Source: an uncultured Eubacteriales bacterium (lineage in GTDB: Bacteria > Bacillota > Clostridia > Christensenellales > CAG-917). From it: a stretch of 22,539 bases of DNA. Shown piece after piece: positions 14,408 to 20,419 of this stretch. Every line of letters starts with the position of its first letter. The stretch's first letter is position 1. Under the pieces are notes generated by a model. It saw only the letters and a program-made list of their open reading frames with translations, was not told the DNA's origin and ran no database searches. Both the position numbers and the translations under genes were made by a program. The stretch lies in the NCBI GenBank assembly GCA_900549225.1, contig URNP01000022.1, positions 1-22,539 of the forward strand, written 5' to 3'.

Positions 14408-15031
14408 ATGGCTAAATATACTGGAGCAGATTGCCGTCTTTGCAGACGTGAAGGTTGCAAACTCTATCTCAAGGGCGAGAAGTGCGGCTCTACCAAATGC
14501 CCCCTTCTCACTAAGTATGCACCTCCCGGAGATCACGGCAAGGGAAGAAAGAAAGCAAGCGGTTACAGCGTTCAACTTCGCGAAAAACAAAAAACCAAAC
14601 GTTACTACGGCGTGACCGAAAAACAATTCAAGATGTACTACGACAGAGCGTCCGAAATGCGCGGCGTCACCGGTGACAACATGCTCGTTCTCATCGAAAG
14701 ACGTCTTGACAACGTCGTGTATCGTCTCGGCCTCGGCACTTCAAGAGCAATGGCTCGTCAAATCGTCAACCACGGTCATATCACCGTCAACGGCAAGACA
14801 GTGGACATTCCGTCCTACCTCGTCAAAGCAGGCGACGTCATCGCAGTCAAAGAGAACAAGAAAGATTCCGCAATGTGGAACACCGTCAAAGAGACCAAAA
14901 ATCTCAGCCTCGTCAAATGGCTCGAATTTGACAATGCTACACTCACGGGCAAGGTTGTTGCTCTCCCCGAAAGAAGCGACATCGACCTCGACATCCAAGA
15001 GCACCTTATCGTCGAGTTGTACTCTAAATAA
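14408..15031 (+). CDS. rpsD: 30S ribosomal protein S4, zinc type
   Basis: The 207-residue protein has an N-terminal cysteine cluster (C9, C12, C26, C31, with a further C17), the zinc-binding form of S4, and the S4 RNA-binding domain at about residues 97-160 (RRLDNVVYRLGLGTSRAMARQIVNHGHITVNG). S4 is a primary 16S rRNA binder and assembly initiator, and represses its own expression in the bacteria studied. Bacillota such as B. subtilis keep rpsD elsewhere; here it stays in the alpha operon between rpsK and rpoA, as in many Clostridia. Confidence 0.98.
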   Translation: MAKYTGADCRLCRREGCKLYLKGEKCGSTKCPLLTKYAPPGDHGKGRKKASGYSVQLREKQKTKRYYGVTEKQFKMYYDRASEMRGVTGDNMLVLIERRLDNVVYRLGLGTSRAMARQIVNHGHITVNGKTVDIPSYLVKAGDVIAVKENKKDSAMWNTVKETKNLSLVKWLEFDNATLTGKVVALPERSDIDLDIQEHLIVELYSK

Positions 15032-15051
15032 TTTGATCGGAGGATACAGTT

Positions 15052-16008
15052 ATGATGGAAATCAAAAGTCCCAAGATAACTTGCACGGAGAACGAAAGCA
15101 GAAACTATGCAAAATTCGTCGTCGAGCCGCTTGAAAGAGGCTTCGGCACAACGATCGGCAACTGCCTGCGTCGTATCCTTCTTTCCGCGCTTCCCGGTGC
15201 TGCTGCTGTCGGCATCAAAATCGCGGGAGTCGATCACGAATTCTCCACAATCAAGGGCGTGAAAGAGGAAGTCACCGAGATTATCCTCAACCTCAAAACT
15301 GTTCGTTTCAAAGCAATCAGCAGTCTCGAGACCGCAGGTAAGCAAGAATGCAAACTCTTTGCAAACACCGTCGGCACGGTCACCGCAGGCGATATCCAAT
15401 GCGCCACCGGCATCGAAGTGATGAATCCCGACCAAGTCATCTGCACTTTGGACGAGGGTGCGTCAATCGATATGACCATTTTCGTCGATTGCGGAAGAGG
15501 TTACGTTCCCGCTTCCCAAAACAAGGGCCATCATCAATCCATCGGTTATATTCCGATCGATTCGATTTACACTCCGGTCGTAAGAGTCAACTATGCAGTC
15601 GAAAGCACTCGTGTCGAACAAAGCATAGACTTTGATAAACTTACGCTCGAAGTCACCACCGACGGTACGACTTCTGCAAAAGAAATCACCTCTCTTGCAG
15701 CAAAAATCATGAACGACCACATCAAACTTTTCGTGGACCTCGTCGAAAATATGGGCGACAGATCAATCCTTGTCGAACCTCAAACCGACAGCAAAGTCAA
15801 AGTCCTCGAAATGTCCGTTGAAGATCTCGATCTCTCGGTGCGTTCGTACAATTGCTTGAAGCGCGCAAATATCCACACAGTCGAAGACCTCACCAAGCGT
15901 AGCGAAGACGATATGCTCAAAGTGAGAAACCTCGGCAGAAAATCACTCGAAGAAGTTGTCAAGAAACTCGAAGACCTCGGCCTCGGCTTGAAGGCTCAAG
16001 AGGACTAA
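15052..16008 (+). CDS. rpoA: DNA-directed RNA polymerase subunit alpha
   Basis: The 318-residue protein has the alpha N-terminal domain (residues 1 to about 235, including LERGFGTTIGNCLRRILLSALPG, used for dimerisation and assembly). A linker and a C-terminal domain follow (about 250-312; SVRSYNCLKRANIHTVEDL and NLGRKSLEEVVKKLEDLGLGL) that bind UP elements and activators. The gene follows rpsD with TCGGAGGA at 15037-15044. The ATG at 15052 has better spacing than the adjacent one at 15055, but the two differ by one residue only. Confidence 0.98.
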   Translation: MMEIKSPKITCTENESRNYAKFVVEPLERGFGTTIGNCLRRILLSALPGAAAVGIKIAGVDHEFSTIKGVKEEVTEIILNLKTVRFKAISSLETAGKQECKLFANTVGTVTAGDIQCATGIEVMNPDQVICTLDEGASIDMTIFVDCGRGYVPASQNKGHHQSIGYIPIDSIYTPVVRVNYAVESTRVEQSIDFDKLTLEVTTDGTTSAKEITSLAAKIMNDHIKLFVDLVENMGDRSILVEPQTDSKVKVLEMSVEDLDLSVRSYNCLKRANIHTVEDLTKRSEDDMLKVRNLGRKSLEEVVKKLEDLGLGLKAQED

Positions 16009-16026
16009 GAGCACAGGAGGAACACT

Positions 16027-16530
16027 ATGTCTAAATTAGGAAAACGCACAGACCAAAGAATGGCTATGCTTAAAAACCAGGTTTCCGAGCTTCTTTGGTA
16101 CGGCCAAATCGAAACAACCGTTGACCGTGCAAAAGCAGTCAGAAGCCTTGCTGAAAAATACATCACTATCGCAATGAGAGCCTACCAAGACGACGTCAAA
16201 GTCACCAAGACCGTTGACGGAGCAAAGGGCACGAAACAAGAAGTCGTTTTCACCAACGACGGCCCGAAGAAACTCGCTGCACGTCGCAGACTTATGGCTG
16301 AACTCGTAGACCTTCAAGAAATCAAGGGCGAGAAAGAATCCAAAGCGGCTTTCAGAGCACGCATCAAAGATGCTAAACACCCCCTTATCGAGAAGATGTT
16401 CAAGGAATATGCACCCAAGTACGACGCTCGTAAGAACGAACTCGGACAAGGTGGCGGCTACACTCGCATTCTCAAGACGGGTACTCGTCGTGGCGACGCT
16501 GCTGAAACCTGCATCCTTAAACTCATCTGA
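16027..16530 (+). CDS. rplQ: 50S ribosomal protein L17, long form
   Basis: The N-terminus (KLGKRTDQRMAMLKNQVSELLWYGQIETTVDRAKAVRSLAEKYITIA) and C-terminus (GGGYTRILKTGTRRGDAAETCILKLI) identify L17, which binds near the tunnel exit. At 167 residues it is longer than the 112-130 of most bacteria. The extra material lies in two central blocks, about residues 53-80 and 95-140, rich in Lys and Glu. Long L17 proteins occur in Clostridia. It is the last gene of the cluster; the terminator begins 20 bases after the stop. Confidence 0.97.
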   Translation: MSKLGKRTDQRMAMLKNQVSELLWYGQIETTVDRAKAVRSLAEKYITIAMRAYQDDVKVTKTVDGAKGTKQEVVFTNDGPKKLAARRRLMAELVDLQEIKGEKESKAAFRARIKDAKHPLIEKMFKEYAPKYDARKNELGQGGGYTRILKTGTRRGDAAETCILKLI

Positions 16531-16550
16531 TTGAGTCAAATCACAAAAAG

Positions 16551-16580
16551 AAAATCCACCGATTCTTCGGTGGATTTTTT
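16551..16580 (+). terminator. Intrinsic terminator of the ribosomal-protein cluster
   Basis: Twelve base pairs (16551-16562 with 16567-16578) surround the loop TTCT. The stem runs into a T6 tract (16575-16580). It lies 20 bases after the rplQ stop and ends the long transcript. Confidence 0.93.
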
Positions 16581-16586
16581 GTATAG

Positions 16587-16614
16587 AAAAAACAGCGTCA
16601 CAGGACGCCGTTTT
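16587..16614 (-). terminator. Intrinsic terminator of the XRE regulator gene
   Basis: Arms 16589-16593/16610-16614 and 16595-16599/16604-16608 enclose an ACAG loop, with one A/C mismatch between the two stem parts. Read on the minus strand it is followed by a run of six T (complement of 16587-16592). It lies 12 bases beyond the regulator stop and also has four T on the plus side, so it may work in both directions. Confidence 0.75.
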
Positions 16615-16625
16615 ACGTTATATTA

Positions 16626-16829
16626 TTATTCGATACCGTCGAAAAGGTCGTCGTAACTTACGTCTAACGCCTTGGCAAGCGAAACGATGCTCGTGACGGT
16701 GGGCTCGAATTTGTTGCACTCCCATTGGCTCAACTGCTGTTGAGTTATTCCCATCTTTGCGGCAAGTTCGCTTTGCGTAAGTCCGCACATTTTTCTCTCT
16801 CGTTTTATATTTTCACCAAATGTATTCAT
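16626..16829 (-). CDS. XRE-family helix-turn-helix regulator
   Basis: The product (67 residues from 16829, or 73 from the in-frame ATG at 16847) is a single HTH_3/Cro-CI domain: FGENIKRERKMCGLTQSELAAKMGITQQQLSQWECNKFEPTVTSIVSLAKALDVSYDDLF. It has no effector or protease domain, so it is likely a simple DNA-binding repressor. Neither start has a Shine-Dalgarno site. I prefer 16829 because the family usually begins about there and because the earlier codons overlap a repeat and the -35 of the divergent promoter. Its minus-strand orientation separates it from the ribosomal block. The operator-like repeats upstream suggest it regulates itself and the opposite transcript. Confidence 0.9.
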   Translation of the reverse strand: MNTFGENIKRERKMCGLTQSELAAKMGITQQQLSQWECNKFEPTVTSIVSLAKALDVSYDDLFDGIE

Positions 16830-16832
16830 TTC

Positions 16833-16861
16833 TTGACAATACAACATATATTATGTATAAT
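16833..16861 (+). promoter_or_regulatory. Perfect consensus sigma-A promoter
   Basis: TTGACA (16833-16838), 17 bases, TATAAT (16856-16861): both hexamers and the spacer match consensus exactly. The predicted start is near 16868. Such a strong promoter divergent from a small repressor gene is typical of a repressed transcript. Confidence 0.85.
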
Positions 16862-16886
16862 GTTGATAATACAAGGCATATCTTGT
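16833..16886. promoter_or_regulatory. Operator-like repeats in the divergent XRE control region
   Basis: TTGACAATACAA (16833-16844) and TTGATAATACAA (16863-16874) are direct repeats, 11 of 12 identical, exactly 30 bases apart. Each continues into a dyad: ACA..ATATAT..TGT (16841-16856) and ACAAG-N6-CTTGT (16871-16886). A further inverted repeat, CAACAT/ATGTTG, has arms about 16844-16849 and 16859-16864. The repeats cover the -35, -10 and start of the plus-strand promoter, so a protein bound there would block it. Binding by the neighbouring XRE protein is inferred. Confidence 0.6.
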
Positions 16887-16979
16887 GTAAAAGACGTGCA
16901 TTCGGCACTCAAAATTTGAATATTCTAATTTATAGTTGGGGAGGAAGCACCTCGTGTCTTTTGGATGCGGGGTGTTTTT
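16868..16979 (+). ncRNA. Candidate short transcript (small RNA or attenuated leader)
   Basis: A roughly 112-base transcript is predicted between the perfect promoter and the terminator at 16948-16979. It contains no long reading frame. GAGG (16941-16944) can pair with CCTC (16950-16953), which competes with the terminator stem, so attenuation is conceivable. I recognise no known RNA family. The following gene appears to have its own extended -10 promoter, so this may be a separate small RNA rather than its leader. Confidence 0.45.
16948..16979 (+). terminator. Intrinsic terminator of the short transcript
   Basis: An 11-bp stem (16948-16958 with 16964-16974, three G-U pairs) with loop TTTTG is followed by five T, then GG and five more T. 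It is a plausible factor-independent terminator about 110 bases after the consensus promoter and 150 bases before the next gene. Confidence 0.75.
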
Positions 16980-17092
16980 GGTTTTTATAAATAGTTTTTC
17001 TTATTTCTTACAAAAGTATTACAAACGAGACGAAAGTGGCAAAAATACGGCGAAATCGTAAGGTTTTTGTCAAGACTTCGGACGTGGCGAAA

Positions 17093-17101
17093 TGCGATAA
17101 T
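17093..17101 (+). promoter_or_regulatory. Extended -10 promoter of the epimerase-fold gene
   Basis: TGC-GATAAT (17093-17101) is an extended -10 with one mismatch. TTGTCA at 17067-17072 is too far away (23 bases) to serve as a standard -35. The predicted start near 17108 leaves about 20 bases, including AAAGGAGA, before the ATG at 17130. Confidence 0.45.
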
Positions 17102-17129
17102 ATATGCGTAAACGAAAGGAGAAACGCAT

Positions 17130-18698
17130 ATGGGAAAAATTGTTGCAATCACCGGCGCAAGCGGAAATATGGGGCTTGAAACCGTCGCTCAACTTATGGA
17201 GAGCGACGTCGTGAGCAAAATCAAAGTTTTGCTTCTTAACGAAAGGCGCGAAAGAAAGTGCGCAAGAGAGTGGAAGCGCAAGTACGGAAACAAAATCGAA
17301 GTAATTTTCGGCGATATAGCGGAAATCGAAGATTGCAGAAAACTCGTGGCAAACAGCGAATACGTTCTCAACCTCGCCGCCGTTATTCCGCCTATGGCGG
17401 ACCATTGCCCCGAGGCAACTGATAGATGCAACCGCATCGGCGCAATGAATATCGTGGATTCCGTGTCGGAAATCAAGGGCAACCAGCCAAAACTCGTGCA
17501 TATTTCCACCGTGGCGATATACGGAAACCGCAACTACAAGCACCCGTGGGGGAGAGTCGGTGATCCGCTGATATCGAGCACTTACGACGAATATTCTGCA
17601 AGCAAAATCAAGGGCGAGAGATACGTCGTTGACAGTGACGTGAAATACTGGGCGGTGCTCAGACAGACGGGAATGCTGCACAATCGTATGCTCACCAACA
17701 ATATGAAAGACGGGCTCATGTTTCATACGTGCTTCAATGCGCCTATCGAGTGGGTTACGGCTCGCGACAGCGGACTTTTGATGCGCAGACTGGTGGAAAA
17801 GGACGCAAAGGGCGAACTCGAAGAGAAGTTCTGGAAGAAGTGCTACAACATCGGCGGCGGCGCGTGCAACAGGGTGACGGGCTACGATACGTTTGACGAA
17901 GGATTCAAAATCATCGGCGGTTCGACGCAAAAGTATATGAAACCCGAATGGAATTCCATACGAAATTTCCACTGTATGTGGTTTCAGGACAGCCATATTC
18001 TCAACGATTATTTCGACTTTCAACACGAGGACGTAAAGAGTTATTGGCAAGAGATTCTTTCAAAGCACGAGTATTATAGACTCGGAAAAATCGTTCCGGC
18101 AAAACTCGTGTCCAAACTTGCAATAGAAAGGCTTCTCAAAGACGATAACGCGCCGAGATATTGGGTCAAAACGAATCAGGCGGGCAAAGTCAAGGCGTTT
18201 TTCGGCAGTAAAGAGAATCTTAAATGCTTGCCAAACGATTGGAGCAAGTTCCCCGTCCTCGCACACGGACAACTCGCCGACGGCGATATCGATTACGACG
18301 ATATGAGAGATATAACCAAACTAAAGGAACATGGCTATATACTCGATCACGGCTACGACGAGAGTAAGCCTGACGAAGAACTCGATATAGAGGATATGCA
18401 ATCGGCGGCGGCGTTCAGGGGCGGGAAATGCCTGTCGAAGAGCATGAAAAAGGGCGATTTGTATACGAAACTCGAATGGGAGTGCCACGACGGTCACAAG
18501 TTTTGGGCATCGCCGTATTGCGTGCTCAAAGCAGGCCATTGGTGTCCGACTTGCTGTCAACCGAGCCCGTGGGATTACGACAGACTGTCCAAATTTATGC
18601 CGTTCTATGCGCAGATTTGGTACGACACGCACGCAAAAGGAGAGAATACGACCTATTTTTACGACTCAAATCACATTGCCAAATATACGCAATACTGA
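17130..18698 (+). CDS. NAD(P)-dependent epimerase-fold protein with C-terminal Cys/His domain
   Basis: Residues 1 to about 300 are an extended short-chain dehydrogenase: TGASGNMG (residues 8-15) is the nucleotide-binding loop, HISTVAIYG (124-132) holds the catalytic Ser/Thr, and YSASK (Y155, K159) the catalytic Tyr and Lys. Residues 300-425 have no domain I recognise. Residues 428-478 (FRGGKCLSKS...LEWECHDGHKFW...GHWCPTCC) carry C452, H456, C472 and C475, a treble-clef-like zinc module otherwise found in nuclease-associated and repeat proteins. The 522-residue total is far above the 300-350 of simple epimerases. Its start follows AAAGGAGA. It is probably cotranscribed with the EFR1 gene 42 bases on. 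Substrate unknown. Confidence 0.85.
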   Translation: MGKIVAITGASGNMGLETVAQLMESDVVSKIKVLLLNERRERKCAREWKRKYGNKIEVIFGDIAEIEDCRKLVANSEYVLNLAAVIPPMADHCPEATDRCNRIGAMNIVDSVSEIKGNQPKLVHISTVAIYGNRNYKHPWGRVGDPLISSTYDEYSASKIKGERYVVDSDVKYWAVLRQTGMLHNRMLTNNMKDGLMFHTCFNAPIEWVTARDSGLLMRRLVEKDAKGELEEKFWKKCYNIGGGACNRVTGYDTFDEGFKIIGGSTQKYMKPEWNSIRNFHCMWFQDSHILNDYFDFQHEDVKSYWQEILSKHEYYRLGKIVPAKLVSKLAIERLLKDDNAPRYWVKTNQAGKVKAFFGSKENLKCLPNDWSKFPVLAHGQLADGDIDYDDMRDITKLKEHGYILDHGYDESKPDEELDIEDMQSAAAFRGGKCLSKSMKKGDLYTKLEWECHDGHKFWASPYCVLKAGHWCPTCCQPSPWDYDRLSKFMPFYAQIWYDTHAKGENTTYFYDSNHIAKYTQY

Positions 18699-18740
18699 TT
18701 GAAAGCCAAAAGCGATAAGAAGGGAACAGGAGAGGAAGAT

Positions 18741-19625
18741 ATGAAAAATGCGATAATTTACGTTTTTTCGGGCACGGGAAACACGAAAAGAGCGTGCGAT
18801 ATATACAAAAGCGAGTTTGAAAAATTCGACGTGGAAACGACGCTGTATATCGTGAAAAAAGGCTTTGAAAATTTGCCGAATCCGAACGATTTCGACTACG
18901 TGGGATTTGCCTACCCCATACACGGATTCAACGCTCCGTATATAATGCTCGACCTTGCAAAAGCCTTGCCGAAAGCGGAAGATAAAAAAGAGTATTTCGT
19001 GGTCAAAACGTCGGGCGAACCGTTGAAAATCAACAACGTTTCGTCGATAAAATTCAACGATATTATGAAGAAAAAAGGCTACGTCGCAGGCAGTGAATAT
19101 CATTACGTTATGCCGTACAATATGATTTTCAGACACACCGACGAGATGGCGGTGAAGATGAAAGACACACTCTGTAAACTTGCGTCCATAGAGGCAAGAG
19201 AGGTGCTTTGCGGAGTCGAACACAAACTCTCGAAAGTGCCATTGGGAAGATTCGTCGCTTGGGTGGTGCGCATCGAACAGCCTGCAATGAAAGCGAACGG
19301 GCGTTGCTTTAAGGTTGACGAAAGCAAATGTATCGGTTGCGGTGCGTGCGCCAAAAACTGCCCCGTTGGCAACATAAGGATTGACGAAAACGGAAAATTC
19401 CGTTTCGGCGGCGACTGCATAATGTGCACGAGATGCTCGTTCAATTGTCCTGCCGACGCTTTCGATATCGGCATACTCAACGGGTGGCGAGTCAACGGCA
19501 GATACTCGTTCAAATTGCCCGACACGCCGAGCGTGGACAAGCACTCGCGCTATTGCAAGAGGGCGTACGAGAGATATTTCAAAGATGCAGACGAAAAAAT
19601 AAATCGGCATAAATACTGTTTGTAA
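18741..19625 (+). CDS. EFR1-type flavodoxin/4Fe-4S ferredoxin protein
   Basis: The 294-residue protein starts MKNAIIYVFSGTGNTKRACDIY; SGTGNT (residues 10-15) is the FMN phosphate loop of a flavodoxin domain (1 to about 170). Two [4Fe-4S] motifs follow: C197, C200, C203, C207 and C226, C229, C232, C236. This is the EFR1 (flavodoxin plus bacterial ferredoxin) architecture, an electron carrier of unknown partner. I use the ATG at 18741 behind AGGAGAGGAAGAT; the earlier in-frame TTG at 18699 lies directly after the previous stop and has no site. Being downstream of an epimerase-fold enzyme, it may supply electrons to it or to a linked pathway. Confidence 0.9.
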   Translation: MKNAIIYVFSGTGNTKRACDIYKSEFEKFDVETTLYIVKKGFENLPNPNDFDYVGFAYPIHGFNAPYIMLDLAKALPKAEDKKEYFVVKTSGEPLKINNVSSIKFNDIMKKKGYVAGSEYHYVMPYNMIFRHTDEMAVKMKDTLCKLASIEAREVLCGVEHKLSKVPLGRFVAWVVRIEQPAMKANGRCFKVDESKCIGCGACAKNCPVGNIRIDENGKFRFGGDCIMCTRCSFNCPADAFDIGILNGWRVNGRYSFKLPDTPSVDKHSRYCKRAYERYFKDADEKINRHKYCL

Positions 19626-19648
19626 AAAAGTGTGGAAATAGGCAGAAT

Positions 19649-19661
19649 ATTGTTATACAAT
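19649..19661. promoter_or_regulatory. Dyad upstream of the response regulator gene
   Basis: ATTGT-TAT-ACAAT is a perfect 5+5 inverted repeat 26 bases before the ATG, and its right half (TACAAT) could be a -10. No convincing -35 lies 17 bases upstream. It may be an activator or autoregulatory site. Confidence 0.35.
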
Positions 19662-19687
19662 AAAGAAAACGGAAGGAAATCGAATAT

Positions 19688-20362
19688 ATGAGAAAGATAC
19701 TTATTGCAGAGGACAACGTCGAAATATCGGATATGATGAAGAGTTATCTCGAAAAAGCGGGACACGAGGTGTACCAGGCGTTTGACGGAGCGGAGGCGCT
19801 CAAAACGGCAAACGAGGTGAAACCCGACCTTGCTCTTCTCGACATTATGATGCCGAAAATAGACGGCTTTACGGTGTGCGAAACGCTTAGAAAAACTATG
19901 ACCATGCCAATCATCGTCGTGTCCGCAAAAGTTGCGGAAGAGGACAAGGTGCGCATGTTCGACCTCGGCGCAGACGACTATATCACCAAGCCGTTCTCTT
20001 TCAAAGAAATGGTGATGAGAGTGGGCGCGCAACTTAGGCGTTATTACGAATTCAACGCCGTACCGTCGGGCGACAGGCACTACGGCAAGTTGATGATTTC
20101 GTCGACGAGATTCGAGGCAAAGGCGGACGGAGAGCCGCTCAATCTCACTGCAAAAGAGTTCAAAATTCTCGATTATCTCACCATACACGAAAATCAGATT
20201 ATGCCCAAGCAAAAACTTATAGACGACGTTTGGGGTATAGACGAATATATTGACGAGAACACTGTTGCCGTGACGATTGCACGCCTTCGCGACAAACTTT
20301 CAAAGGCAGGAATCAACAACGTCGTCACCGTGTGGGGACTCGGGTATAAGTGGCAGGATTGA
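19688..20362 (+). CDS. OmpR-family response regulator
   Basis: The 224-residue protein has a receiver domain (residues 1-120) with acidic residues at 8-9, the phosphorylated D52 in LLDIMMP, S79 and K101 (YITKP). A winged-helix DNA-binding domain follows (about 130-224: LTAKEFKILDYL, NTVAVTIARLRDKL, WGLGYKW). It is a two-component transcription factor whose phosphate donor is presumably the kinase encoded 57 bases downstream. The start follows GGAAGGAAATCGAATAT. Target genes cannot be told from the sequence. Confidence 0.96.
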   Translation: MRKILIAEDNVEISDMMKSYLEKAGHEVYQAFDGAEALKTANEVKPDLALLDIMMPKIDGFTVCETLRKTMTMPIIVVSAKVAEEDKVRMFDLGADDYITKPFSFKEMVMRVGAQLRRYYEFNAVPSGDRHYGKLMISSTRFEAKADGEPLNLTAKEFKILDYLTIHENQIMPKQKLIDDVWGIDEYIDENTVAVTIARLRDKLSKAGINNVVTVWGLGYKWQD

Positions 20363-20419
20363 ACGGTGTGATTGCAAAACCGCTCGTTTATCTATGCAAA
20401 AGCAGAGGTTAAACGCCTT

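Noticed and set aside
16938..16953. Similarity of the GGGGAGGAAGCACC segment to the SRP RNA GGAAGCAGCC motif
   Set aside because: The surrounding bases do not form the symmetric SRP RNA helix and the segment is explained by the terminator and its competing pair.
17070..18050. A 326-codon minus-strand frame over the epimerase-fold gene
   Set aside because: It overlaps a gene with clear SDR motifs and has no ribosome binding site or recognisable domain.
18699..18740. TTG start for the EFR1 gene
   Set aside because: The ATG at 18741 has a good ribosome binding site and gives the normal flavodoxin start MKNAIIYVFSGTGNT.
20372..20419. TTG start for the histidine kinase
   Set aside because: No ribosome binding site precedes it; starts at 20420 or 20423 are better, though also weak.
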